From Paractinoplanes deccanensis (GTDB lineage: Bacteria; Actinomycetota; Actinomycetes; Mycobacteriales; Micromonosporaceae), in the NCBI RefSeq assembly GCF_016862115.1, contig NZ_BOMI01000082.1, positions 62,001-126,000 on the forward strand: a stretch of 64,000 nucleotides of DNA, given 5' to 3'. The position numbers were made by a program, and so were the translations under genes. Below are positions 1 through 7,432 of this stretch, one piece after another; position 1 is the stretch's first letter, and every line of letters starts with the position of its first letter. Below the pieces are notes generated by a model. It saw nothing but the letters and a program-made list of their open reading frames with translations. It had not been told where the DNA came from and did not search any database.

Positions 1-726
1 TCGAGTCACGTCTTCGCGATGGTGCTGCGCTCCTTCGCCCGGGGCCGCATCGGCGTTCCCGCGGCGGGCATGGCAGCCTTCCCCGCGGCGATCGCCGGCC
101 CGCTGCCGTACCCCCAGCTGCTGATCGGCGCCCGCACCCTCTCGGTGGGCCCCGGCATGGTCGTCACCGAGGGCGGCGAGATCCGCTGCCGAGCGGTGAT
201 CGTCGCCACGGACCCACCGTCCGCCGCCGCCCTGCTGCCCGGCCTGCCCACCCCCGACATGCACGGCCTGACCACGTTCTACTTCGGCGCCGACCGGGCC
301 CCCCTCAACGAGCCCACCCTCGTCCTGGACGGCGACCGCCGCGAGATCATCGCCAACACGGTCGTCGTCAGCAACGCGGCGCCCGAATACGCCCCCACCG
401 GCAAGTCCCTGATAGCCGCGTCGGTGGTCGGCGTCTCGGCCCCCTCAAGCGCGTCCGAGGCAGTCATCCGCGTCGAGTTGTCCCGCCTCTACGGCGCCCC
501 CACAGACGACTGGGAGCTGCTGGAGGTCATCAACATCCCGAACGCCTTGCCGGCGGCCCGCGTACCCCAGGCCATGCTCCGCAAGCCCGTAGACTTGGGC
601 GACGGCTTGTTCGTGGCCGGCGACCACCGAGACAGCCCGTCGATCCAGGGCGCCCTGGCCGGCGGCTGGCGCACAGCGGGAGCGGTCCTGTCATGGCTGG
701 GCGCCCGGGTAGGCGCGGGCCGCTAG
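1..726 (+). CDS. FAD-dependent oxidoreductase (flavin amine oxidase / phytoene-desaturase-like), 5' end off window
   Basis: The frame is open from the first base, so the N-terminal Rossmann FAD-binding half lies outside the window and about 241 residues of the C-terminal half are visible. The tail carries GDHRDSPSIQGALAGG, the second flavin-contacting GD motif typical of flavin amine oxidases and phytoene-desaturase-like enzymes; a segment AVIVATDPPSAAALLPG near the start resembles the NAD(P)/FAD-proximal strand of the same fold. The substrate cannot be told from this half. It stops 84 bp before the tRNA gene and appears to belong to the chromosomal backbone rather than to the block that follows. 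Confidence 0.75.
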   Translation, partial: SSHVFAMVLRSFARGRIGVPAAGMAAFPAAIAGPLPYPQLLIGARTLSVGPGMVVTEGGEIRCRAVIVATDPPSAAALLPGLPTPDMHGLTTFYFGADRAPLNEPTLVLDGDRREIIANTVVVSNAAPEYAPTGKSLIAASVVGVSAPSSASEAVIRVELSRLYGAPTDDWELLEVINIPNALPAARVPQAMLRKPVDLGDGLFVAGDHRDSPSIQGALAGGWRTAGAVLSWLGARVGAGR

Positions 727-810
727 CCTCGCGCCGCCCGCGCCGGCGCCGGAGGCCCAGGAGATCGCTGGCTGTGAACAGGGCCCACGGGTTAGGATCG
801 CCGCCGGTAA

Positions 811-884
811 GGGGCGGTAGCTCAGTGGGTTAGAGCAGGGGACTCATAATCCCTCGGTCGCGGGTTCGAGTCCCGCCCGCCCCA
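811..884 (+). tRNA. tRNA with CAU anticodon (Met or lysidine-type Ile2)
   Basis: A complete cloverleaf folds from the sequence: acceptor arms GGGGCGG (811-817) and CCGCCCC (877-883), D stem GCTC/GAGC (820-823, 833-836), anticodon stem GGGGA/TCCCT with loop CTCATAA (843-849), T stem GCGGG/CCCGC with loop TTCGAGT, and discriminator A884. The 3' CCA is not encoded. A CAU anticodon is shared by elongator Met, initiator Met and the Ile2 tRNA modified to lysidine; the perfect first acceptor pair argues against initiator, but I cannot choose between Met and Ile2. It sits at the left edge of a block of apparently acquired genes. Confidence 0.93.
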
Positions 885-939
885 CTCCACGCCTGACCTG
901 CGTGTTCATGCTGGGTCAAATGTGGCATTGCGCGAACCG
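881..939. repeat. Left copy of 59-bp imperfect direct repeat
   Basis: Begins in the last bases of the tRNA and continues downstream. It matches 6881-6938 with about eight differences including one 1-base indel; conserved stretches include CTCCACGCCTG, ATGCTGG and AATGTGGCATTG. The pair encloses the toxin-antitoxin and primase-helicase genes. Confidence 0.8.
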
Positions 940-1008
940 GCGCCGTTGTCCGTGGTCGGTTGACGGGAGGGCTCGCTTCCCGGTTCGGCGCGATATAGCA
1001 TCTCTGCT

Positions 1009-1358
1009 ATGGCGTGGGGAGCTGTCGAGCTGGAACCAGAGGTGGAGAAGTGGCTGGAGAGCCTGCCGACCGCTCACTTCGCCCACGCGGCGTTTTACCT
1101 CGATCTGCTCTCTGAGCAAGGCCGCTGCTGGGTGAGCCCTACACAAAGCAGCTCGACCGCAAGCTGCGCGAACTGCGATTCCACCTGGATCGCCGCGCAG
1201 TTCGGATCACGTACTGGATCGCCACCGACAGGAGGATCATCCTGTTGACGGTCTTTCACAAGACGCGCATGCGGGACGAGCGGGAGATCGACCGGGCGCG
1301 CCGGGCATTGGCGCGGTGCATCGATGAGGCGCACGAAGTCGTGGACGAGGAAGGCTAG
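1009..1358 (+). pseudogene. HigB/RelE-type (Gp49-like) toxin, frameshifted
   Basis: The first part reads from ATG 1009 (MAWGAVELEPEVEKWLESL). Near 1119-1125 (GGCCGCTGC) the family-like reading moves to another frame, giving EPYTKQLDRKLRELRFHL and then ITYWIATDRRIILLTVFHKT before a TAG at 1356-1358. One missing C after 'CAAGGC' would restore a single frame of about 116 codons, the usual size of HigB/phage Gp49-like mRNA-cleaving toxins. The pieces carry the family's basic helix and its C-terminal F-H-K-T core. The HigA-like antitoxin starts 3 bases after the stop, the usual toxin-first order. No slippery heptamer is obvious, so a mutation or sequencing error is likelier than programmed frameshifting. 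Confidence 0.75.
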
Positions 1359-1361
1359 GTC

Positions 1362-1661
1362 ATGAGCGAAAGTGGCGGTTGGGCCGCGATGCGGGAGCGG
1401 CGGTTGTCTGAGCCCGGTGCCGCTGAGGCGTACGACGCGGCGCGCCTGGCATTCGAGCTCGGGCGTTCCGTTCGGGAGCTTCGCGAGCGCCGAGGTTGGA
1501 GCCAGACTCAACTTGCTAAGGAATCGGGAATGACGCAGTCCGCGGTCGCCCGATTCGAGGCTGGCGGGACCGTTCCGACCTTGATGGTGCTGGAGCGGCT
1601 GGCGGCGGCCCTGGACGTGAGTCTCAAAGTGGGGTTCGAGCCGCGTGGTGCGGCCGCTTGA
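1362..1661 (+). CDS. XRE-family antitoxin (HigA-like)
   Basis: A 99-residue protein with a Cro/C1-type helix-turn-helix at about residues 35-90 (ELRERRGWSQTQLAKESGMT, then SAVARFEAGG and a leucine-rich helix with ALDVSLKVGFEP). This arrangement, a long N-terminal helix followed by HTH and a short strand, is usual for antitoxins of HigB/Gp49 toxins: it neutralises the toxin and represses its own promoter. ATG 1362 lies 3 bases after the toxin stop, implying translational coupling. With the toxin frame broken, it may now be a solitary antitoxin or a transcriptional repressor only. Confidence 0.85.
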   Translation: MSESGGWAAMRERRLSEPGAAEAYDAARLAFELGRSVRELRERRGWSQTQLAKESGMTQSAVARFEAGGTVPTLMVLERLAAALDVSLKVGFEPRGAAA

Positions 1662-1790
1662 GCCGGCCGGTACTCGCGCCACAGCGTCCAAACCGCTCAT
1701 CGCGTCCCACTTTGTGGCCGTGACCTGGCCAAACAATCCATCAGCGGTCACCGATGACAACGGTGGTGGGGTGTGTGTGCGGCGGTTCTC

Positions 1791-1796
1791 TATCCT
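1791..1796 (+). promoter_or_regulatory. -10 hexamer for leaderless operon start
   Basis: TATCCT followed by exactly 6 bases and the GTG at 1803. This matches the TANNNT-N6/7-start pattern seen at many genes here and supports GTG 1803 as both transcription and translation start of the three-gene operon. Confidence 0.45.
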
Positions 1797-1802
1797 GCGC
1801 GG

Positions 1803-2117
1803 GTGTCTTCGCTCAGTGATGCCGAGCTCGATGCCTTGATCGCCGAGGCGGTCGTGGATTGCTATGACGAGTATGAACAGCTCAGTGGCCTGTTCGCCAT
1901 GATTGAGGGCGATCTGGCGTTGCCGTTCGAGACCGAGGTTCTCGGTGTGCCGGTGGTGGTCCGGAAGGTGGATTTGCGTTTGTCGGGGATCGTGGCGATC
2001 TGCCATCGTGCCCGGCTGCGGCAGGCGATCGGGATTCTGGATCTTCCGCTGCCGGATCCCGCGCCGGATGGTGCGCAGTGGATCGAGGCGTACCGGTGGT
2101 GGGCGGCCGCACAATGA
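1803..2117 (+). CDS. Conserved small protein of unknown function, first gene of primase-helicase operon
   Basis: A 104-residue acidic protein starting SSLSDAELDALIAEAVVDCY and ending in IEAYRWWAAAQ. I recall similar small proteins in other bacteria, sometimes labelled calcium-binding, but do not know their function. The N-terminal D/E-rich helices are followed by a beta-rich middle (LGVPVVVRKVDL) and a proline-rich DLPLPDPAPDG segment. GTG 1803 is preferred over an in-frame start 30 bases upstream because of the -10 hexamer 6 bases before it and because similarity to the family begins there. Its stop overlaps the next start as ATGA, so the two are co-translated. Confidence 0.7.
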   Translation: MSSLSDAELDALIAEAVVDCYDEYEQLSGLFAMIEGDLALPFETEVLGVPVVVRKVDLRLSGIVAICHRARLRQAIGILDLPLPDPAPDGAQWIEAYRWWAAAQ

Positions 2118-3253
2118 GCGAGTACCAGTACTACGAGTTCGTAGCGCTTGACGAGGCTTTGACGGCGAAGCAGCAGGGCGAGTTGCGGGCGGTGTCGTCG
2201 CGGGGGCGGATCACGTCGTCGAGTTTCGTCAACGACTACCAGTGGGGCGATCTCAAGGCCGATCCGGCCAAGTGGATGGAACGGTACTTCGACGCGCACC
2301 TGTATCTGGCGAACTGGGGCACTCGGCGGATCATGCTGAGACTGCCCCGAGCGGTGCTGGACCCGGAAACGGCGGAGAGTTTCTGTGTCGGCGACTCGGC
2401 AGTCTCCTGGGCGACCCGTACCCATGTGATCCTCGATCTTCGCAGTGAGGACGAGGACGGCGACGACGAATGGTGGGACGAGGAAGGACGACTCGCGGCG
2501 ATCGTGCCGGTCCGGGCGGAGTTGGCCGGCGGTGATCGACGGCTGCTATATCTGGCTTGGCTGCTGTGTGTGCAGAACCGTGAGTTGAATGATGAGGAGC
2601 CGGAGCCTCCGGTCCCGGCCGGGCTGGCGAAGCTGAGCGGGCCGTTGCGGGCCTTGGCCGACTTCCTTCGCCTGGATCCCGATCTGCTGGACGCGGCGGC
2701 GACGGCGAGCCGGCCGTTGAAGGAGAAGGAGCCTTCCGCCGCCGACACGCGCCGATGGGTCAAGTCCCTGCCGACGGCGGACAAGGACGAGGTGCTGCTG
2801 CGGGTGTTGCGTGGTGATGCCGGGTTGCTGCGGTCGGAGTTGCTGCGGCGGTTCCACGGCGTGACGGAGGAGTCGCCTGCCGGAGACGGGCGGACCGCCG
2901 GGGAACTGCTCGCCGCCGCTGAGGAACGCTGGGCCGCACGGCAGCAGCAGAAGCGGGAACGAGAAGCGGCCGAGCTGCAGCGTCGTGAGGAGGCGGCGGC
3001 CGCGGCACGCGAGGAGCGTCTGGACAAGCTGGCACGGAACCCGGTCCGAGCCTGGGATCAAGTGGACGAGTTGATCGCGACGAAGCGTCCGAAGGACTAC
3101 GACGCGGCGGTGGCACTGCTTTTGGATCTTCAGGCGCTGGCGGTACGGGAGGGTGACATCTTCGAGTTCGCGGAGCAGATGACCCGGCTGCGGGAGCGTC
3201 ATGCGCGGAAGCCGAGCCTGATCGACCGCTTCGACCGAGCCCGGCTTGACTGA
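2114..3253 (+). CDS. Conserved protein of unknown function with charged coiled-coil C-terminus
   Basis: A 379-residue protein beginning MSEYQYYEFVALDEALT, a start I recognise from a family found across bacteria but without known function. Residues 1-165 look globular (FDAHLYLANWGTRRIMLRLP; LYLAWLLCVQ). Residues about 260-330 are a long charged helix (ERWAARQQQKREREAAELQR) likely to form a coiled coil, and the last 50 residues are helical. ATG 2114 overlaps the upstream stop by 4 bases; a longer in-frame start exists but lacks support. It lies 44 bp before the primase-helicase gene and is presumably its operon partner; a structural or adaptor role is only a guess. Confidence 0.75.
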   Translation: MSEYQYYEFVALDEALTAKQQGELRAVSSRGRITSSSFVNDYQWGDLKADPAKWMERYFDAHLYLANWGTRRIMLRLPRAVLDPETAESFCVGDSAVSWATRTHVILDLRSEDEDGDDEWWDEEGRLAAIVPVRAELAGGDRRLLYLAWLLCVQNRELNDEEPEPPVPAGLAKLSGPLRALADFLRLDPDLLDAAATASRPLKEKEPSAADTRRWVKSLPTADKDEVLLRVLRGDAGLLRSELLRRFHGVTEESPAGDGRTAGELLAAAEERWAARQQQKREREAAELQRREEAAAAAREERLDKLARNPVRAWDQVDELIATKRPKDYDAAVALLLDLQALAVREGDIFEFAEQMTRLRERHARKPSLIDRFDRARLD

Positions 3254-3297
3254 TTCGGCTGCCGGGGTGGCGGCGGTCGGCGTGTGAAGATTGGCCG

Positions 3298-5658
3298 GTG
3301 GTGTCCGTTGACGCGGTGACTGATGACGAGGTCGCGCGGCTGCGTCGTGAGCTGGAGCGGTTACGGGCGGAGAACCATCGGCTGTCGCGTCTGCTGGAAC
3401 TACGAGGCCAGGGCACCGCGCCGGCTCCGGAGCAACTCGCCGCGATGGCCACACCGGGGCCGGTCACGATGGCGTCGCCGGTGCCGGAGAAGCTGGCGTT
3501 CTACGCCAACCTGTTCCGGGGGCGGCGGGATGCTTATGCGAAGCGATGGGAGAACAGCCGGCTCGGCACGGCGGGGTGGTCTCCCGCGGTGGCGGGTGGC
3601 TGGCGCAAGGGGATGGACCGGCGCACGGCGGCATATCTGCCGCTCACCGCGGAGGTGGTTGCCGCTCATCTCGTCGGTGACGTGTTCATGGGTCTGTATC
3701 CGCTGCTCACCGACAACACCTGCCAGTTCCTGGCCGCGGATTTCGACGGCAGCACTGCGATGCTCGACGCGTTGGCCTACTGCAAGGCTGCCCGGGCCGG
3801 TGGTGTCCCGGCGGCTTTGGAGATCTCCCAGTCGGGACGCGGCGCGCATGCATGGATCTTCTTCACCGGCCCGATTCCCGCGACCACGGCCCGATCGGTC
3901 GGAACGGTCCTGCTGCATGAGGCCATGGTGCTGCGCGGCTCGATGGACCTGCGCTCGTACGATCGCCTGTTCCCGAACCAGGACGTCCTACCCGACGGAG
4001 GCTTCGGCAACCTGATCGCGGCACCGCTGCAGGGTCGGCGCCGCAAAGACGGCCTGACGCTCTTTCTCGACCTGGCGACCCTGGAGCCATACGAGGACCA
4101 GTGGGCCTTCCTGTCGGTCCTCGACCGGCTCAGCCCCGGCGACGCGGAAAGAGTCGCCCGTCGCGCGAAACAGGCCGTCGTCGGCGCCGGTGTGGCGAAG
4201 ATGAGTAGGTCGGATGCCACCAAAGTCCACCCGCCGCTGCCAACGAGGGTGCAGGCGGATCTCGCGGCGGGCCTGGGTATCGACATCTCGCAACTGCCGG
4301 CGGCCGCGTTGGCCACGTTCAAGCACGCGGCCTCGCTGGCCAATCCGAAGTTCTACGAGCTGCAGCGGCTTCGCAAGTCGACCTGGGAGACGCCGCGCTT
4401 CCTTCGGGGCTACGACATCACGCTGGACGGCCGCCTGGTTCTCCCGCGCGGGTTGCGGCACGCTGTCGGACGAATCGTCGACGAGGCCGGATCCCGGCTG
4501 GTGATCACGGATACGCGGGATGCCGGCAAGGAGATCGAGGTTGCTTTCACCGCCGAACTGACCACCAGGCAGAGCGCCGGGGTGAGTGCGATGCTCGCCC
4601 ACGACGACGGCATGCTGGTGGCTCCACCGGGCTCCGGCAAGACCGTCATGGCCTGCGCGATGATCGCCGAACGCGCCACCTCGACCCTCATTCTCGTCGA
4701 TCGCAAAGCGTTGGCCGAACAGTGGCGATCGCGCATCGAGCAGTTCCTCGGCGTACGACCGGGCCAGATCGGCGGCGGCCGGCGCAAGCTCACCGGTGTG
4801 GTGGATATCGCGATGCTTCCATCGCTGGCCCGGCGTGCCGACGTCGCGGACCTCACCGCCGGGTACGGGCACGTAATCGTCGACGAATGTCATCACCTTG
4901 CAGCGGCCGCATACGACCACGCGGTCAAGCGGATCGGCGCGCAGTTCTGGCTCGGGCTCACCGCGACACCGGCCCGCCGCGACGGCCTCGGGGAGCTTGT
5001 GACCTGGCAGCTCGGCCCCGTTCGGCACACCGTGACCGACGAGGATCCGGACACGCTCGCCGCCGTCTGGCAGGACGAGACCGGTCCTCGCCGCCTGTTG
5101 TTCGTGCACGACACCCACTTCCGCGCTGATGAGGAGGACCTGTCGTCACCGGGCGCACTGGCGGCCGTGCACCGCTCCCTGATCGAAGACGAAGCGCGAA
5201 ACGCCCAGATCGTCGACGATGTCGCAGCTGCCCTCGCCAAGGGGCGCAACTGTCTCGTGCTGACCCGTCGGGTCGCCCACGTCGAAACTCTGGCTTCGCT
5301 CCTCGCGGATCGCGGACATCAAGCGATCCTGTTGCAAGGCGGCATGACCGCAGCGGATCGGCGTGCGGCAGTCGACCGGCTCGCCGAGGCGAAGGCCGGC
5401 GACGGGATCCTGGTCATCGGCACCACGCCGTTCATCGGCGAAGGTTTCGATGCACCCGTACTCGACACCCTGTTCCTGGCCGGGCCGATCTCCTTCGACG
5501 GCCTGCTGATCCAATGCGCCGGCCGGGTCATCCGCGCGGCACCCGGCAAAGCCCTCGCGGAGGTGCACGACTACCACGACCCGGAGACGCCGATCCTGGC
5601 CGTTTCGCTGCAGCGCCGTATGCCCGGCTATCGGGCGCTGGGCTTCGCCAAGTCCTAG
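3298..5658 (+). CDS. Archaeo-eukaryotic primase - SF2 helicase fusion (TOTE-type conflict protein)
   Basis: A 786-residue fusion. Residues 5-45 form a leucine-heptad coiled coil (LRRELERLRAENHRLSRLLE). Residues about 60-290 match the archaeo-eukaryotic primase domain described in TOTE conflict systems: metal-binding D148-F-D150 in FLAADFDGS, H184 in SGRGAHAWIFF, and GNLIAAPLQG. Residues about 415-780 are a superfamily 2 helicase: Walker A APPGSGKT (K448), DECHH box (D529-H533), motif III-like GLTATPARRDG and motif VI QCAGRVIR (739-746). Such proteins are proposed to sense or process foreign nucleic acid in immunity, which is inferred here. GTG 3298 is the start; a second GTG follows directly. 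Two partner genes precede it and toxin-antitoxin pairs flank the set. Confidence 0.9.
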   Translation: MVSVDAVTDDEVARLRRELERLRAENHRLSRLLELRGQGTAPAPEQLAAMATPGPVTMASPVPEKLAFYANLFRGRRDAYAKRWENSRLGTAGWSPAVAGGWRKGMDRRTAAYLPLTAEVVAAHLVGDVFMGLYPLLTDNTCQFLAADFDGSTAMLDALAYCKAARAGGVPAALEISQSGRGAHAWIFFTGPIPATTARSVGTVLLHEAMVLRGSMDLRSYDRLFPNQDVLPDGGFGNLIAAPLQGRRRKDGLTLFLDLATLEPYEDQWAFLSVLDRLSPGDAERVARRAKQAVVGAGVAKMSRSDATKVHPPLPTRVQADLAAGLGIDISQLPAAALATFKHAASLANPKFYELQRLRKSTWETPRFLRGYDITLDGRLVLPRGLRHAVGRIVDEAGSRLVITDTRDAGKEIEVAFTAELTTRQSAGVSAMLAHDDGMLVAPPGSGKTVMACAMIAERATSTLILVDRKALAEQWRSRIEQFLGVRPGQIGGGRRKLTGVVDIAMLPSLARRADVADLTAGYGHVIVDECHHLAAAAYDHAVKRIGAQFWLGLTATPARRDGLGELVTWQLGPVRHTVTDEDPDTLAAVWQDETGPRRLLFVHDTHFRADEEDLSSPGALAAVHRSLIEDEARNAQIVDDVAAALAKGRNCLVLTRRVAHVETLASLLADRGHQAILLQGGMTAADRRAAVDRLAEAKAGDGILVIGTTPFIGEGFDAPVLDTLFLAGPISFDGLLIQCAGRVIRAAPGKALAEVHDYHDPETPILAVSLQRRMPGYRALGFAKS

Positions 5659-5684
5659 CGGCTTTCGGATTTTTCGAATAGCGG

Positions 5685-5690
5685 TATGCT
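5685..5690 (+). promoter_or_regulatory. -10 hexamer for antitoxin/PIN operon
   Basis: TATGCT followed by 6 bases and the ATG at 5697, just after the primase-helicase stop. It suggests a separate leaderless transcript for the toxin-antitoxin pair. The AT-rich stretch GGATTTTTCGAATAG just upstream may hold the -35 and an operator. Confidence 0.5.
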
Positions 5691-5696
5691 GACTCC

Positions 5697-6167
5697 ATGT
5701 CGAGCACCCTGCGTGAACGAACCGTTCTGCCGCCCGAGGATCCCGCCGATCTGGTGCGTTTCGCGCGGGGTATGGCCGACGCCGAAGCCCCCGAGCGAGC
5801 GAAGCTGGTGGGCCCGGACGGCTCGCAGCTCGAGATCCCCGCCGAGCTCTACGAACTGCTGCGTGACGTCGTCGGTGCCCTGTCACAGGGGATGGCCATC
5901 ACGATCGCCCCGCACAACACGATGCTGACCACCCAAGAGGCCGCTGACCTGCTCAACATCTCCCGGCCCACGCTGGTCCGCCTGCTCACCGACGGCGAGA
6001 TTCCGCACAGCCTGCGCGGCCGGCATCGACGAGTCCTGCTGCGTGACATCCTCGACTACTCCGAGCGCACCCGCACCGAACGCCGCCGAGCCCTGGACCA
6101 GATGGCCGCCGACGCCGAGGACGACGACCTGTACGAGATCACCCTCGACTCCCCGCCATCGCGGTGA
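5697..6167 (+). CDS. HTH (excisionase/MerR-like) antitoxin paired with PIN toxin
   Basis: A 156-residue protein. Residues about 80-125 contain an excisionase-type winged HTH (LTTQEAADLLNISRPTLVRL, then EIPHSLRGRHRRVLLRDIL). The N-terminal 75 residues are helical (ELYELLRDVVGALSQGMAI) and the C-terminus is acidic (DAEDDDLYEITLD), a likely toxin-binding tail. This family is typically found directly upstream of PIN-domain ribonucleases. The stop is 9 bases before the toxin start. Autoregulation through the promoter at 5685 is expected of the class. Confidence 0.85.
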   Translation: MSSTLRERTVLPPEDPADLVRFARGMADAEAPERAKLVGPDGSQLEIPAELYELLRDVVGALSQGMAITIAPHNTMLTTQEAADLLNISRPTLVRLLTDGEIPHSLRGRHRRVLLRDILDYSERTRTERRRALDQMAADAEDDDLYEITLDSPPSR

Positions 6168-6176
6168 CAGCCGGTC

Positions 6177-6743
6177 ATGGTGGCGTTCCCGGCGTTCCTT
6201 GACACCTGCGTGCTCTACCCCGCCTACCTGTGCGACACCCTGCTTCGCCTAGCCGAAGCCTCCGCGTACCGGCCGCTCTGGTCAGCCGACGTCTTCGCCG
6301 AACTGCGCCGCAACCTCATCGACCGTGGCCTGCCACCGGATCGGGTCGATCGGCGGCTCGGCCAGATGAGCCGGTCATTCCCTGACGCCCTGGTCACCGG
6401 CTACGAGTCAATCATCGACGGCATGACGAACCATCCGAAGGACCGGCACGTTCTAGCCGCCGCCGTACGCGCCAACGCCGAAGTCATCGTCACCTTCAAC
6501 CTCAGCGACTTCCCCGAGCCGGCCCTCAAGCCCTACGACATCGCCGCAATCCACCCCGACGACTTCCTCCTCGACCAACTCGATCTCTACCCCGGCTTGA
6601 CCATGGACGTGCTCCGCCACCAAGCCGCGTCCTACCGGCGAACGCCGAACACCGTTCCGGAGATCCTTGTCCTTCTGCAACGCACCGGCGTGCCCAGATT
6701 CGCCGCTGAAGTACGACGCCATCTCGGCCCTTCGGCTTGGTAG
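6177..6743 (+). CDS. PIN-domain ribonuclease toxin
   Basis: A 188-residue protein with the PIN fold's acidic residues in order: D9 (AFLDTCVLYP), E42 (SADVFAELRRNL), D89 (HPKDRHVLAAA) and N108/D111 (VTFNLSDFP). The spacing fits a Mg-dependent VapC-like single-strand RNase; residues 150-188 form an extra helical tail (TPNTVPEILVLLQRTGVP). All catalytic positions are intact, unlike the broken toxin at 1009. It follows its presumed antitoxin with a 9-base gap and is the last intact gene before the right repeat. Confidence 0.87.
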   Translation: MVAFPAFLDTCVLYPAYLCDTLLRLAEASAYRPLWSADVFAELRRNLIDRGLPPDRVDRRLGQMSRSFPDALVTGYESIIDGMTNHPKDRHVLAAAVRANAEVIVTFNLSDFPEPALKPYDIAAIHPDDFLLDQLDLYPGLTMDVLRHQAASYRRTPNTVPEILVLLQRTGVPRFAAEVRRHLGPSAW

Positions 6744-6880
6744 CGGAGCCGTCCGAGGCAGCTGACGGCGAGCGTAAACCAGGCTAACCGGCTGACCTTG
6801 TGCCCCTTGAGCTGGTCAAACGTCCTGCGAGCGGTGGGCCCGGGAAGGCCGTGATGTGGTTCGCGTGGTGCAACGTCCGG

Positions 6881-6938
6881 CCCGCTCCACGCCTGGCCCG
6901 CATGTTGATGCTGGTCGAATGTGGCATTGGGCGAACCG
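6881..6938. repeat. Right copy of 59-bp imperfect direct repeat
   Basis: Partner of the repeat at 881-939, in the same orientation and offset by exactly 6000 bases up to a 1-base indel. It does not regenerate the tRNA acceptor end, so it is not a textbook tRNA-type attachment site. It could be an older attachment remnant, a duplicated flank or a small dispersed repeat. Confidence 0.75.
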
Positions 6939-7375
6939 CGGGTCGTCGAGCGGTGGGCCAGTGGGTGGCTCGGCGCGGCGTGGTCGGACGCCTCCGTCAC
7001 GATGAGGAGGGCTTTCTCGACTTGCGGGCGCTGGTCTGGTCGCGATGCCGGTCGTATCTTCCGGACGTCCGTGACTGGCGGTCGATGGGCGATGAGGAAC
7101 GGGAGCGTCTGCTGGACGGGTTCGCGCCGGCGGACGACACGGTCGCCAGGTCGCTGGCCGATGTGTTCCTGGACTACGGGGACGGCTACATGACCAGTGG
7201 CACGCTGTGCTGGAGCCCGGCACAGGTGGGCTTGTTCCTGGCCGACTGGCTGCCGCGCAAGGCGGCGCTGAACGAACAGCAGCGTGCCGCGTTGCCGGAG
7301 GTGTTGCGGCGCTTGGGGGGCTGTCGAGGGAGCAATGCGGGGACCGAACGCCTCGGTCGGCGACTGATCGACTGA
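6902..7375 (+). CDS. Unrecognised protein, possibly a truncated remnant
   Basis: The best-looking coding segment is residues about 40-145 of this frame, with RALVWSRCRSYLPDVRDWRS, SLADVFLDYGDGYMTSG and SPAQVGLFLADWLPRK. The frame stays open upstream to about 6800 but its beginning lies within the right repeat, so the original start may have been lost; ATG 6902 is a placeholder. The last 25 residues (GGCRGSNAGTERLG) look unlike the rest and may reflect a 3' frameshift. I recall similar actinobacterial proteins without known function. Confidence 0.45.
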   Translation: MLMLVECGIGRTAGRRAVGQWVARRGVVGRLRHDEEGFLDLRALVWSRCRSYLPDVRDWRSMGDEERERLLDGFAPADDTVARSLADVFLDYGDGYMTSGTLCWSPAQVGLFLADWLPRKAALNEQQRAALPEVLRRLGGCRGSNAGTERLGRRLID

Positions 7376-7420
7376 TTACTCGAACGAGGTACCCCGTGAC
7401 TATGTCGTTCTGACGGCTCG

Positions 7421-7426
7421 TACGTT
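7421..7426 (+). promoter_or_regulatory. -10 hexamer for gene at 7433
   Basis: TACGTT followed by 6 bases and ATG 7433. It decides between the two adjacent ATGs (7433 and 7439) in favour of the first. Confidence 0.45.
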
Positions 7427-7432
7427 GGTGGC

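Noticed and set aside
1009..1358. Programmed ribosomal frameshift in the toxin gene
   Set aside because: No slippery heptamer or downstream structure was seen at the shift point; a single-base deletion or sequencing error explains it.
6877..6938. Right repeat as a classical tRNA attachment site
   Set aside because: The tRNA acceptor and T-arm sequences are not reproduced there and no integrase gene is present, so only a direct repeat is claimed.
1000..7400. Prophage or transposon interpretation of the conflict-gene block
   Set aside because: No capsid, terminase, integrase or transposase genes were found; only toxin-antitoxin, primase-helicase and unknown genes are present.
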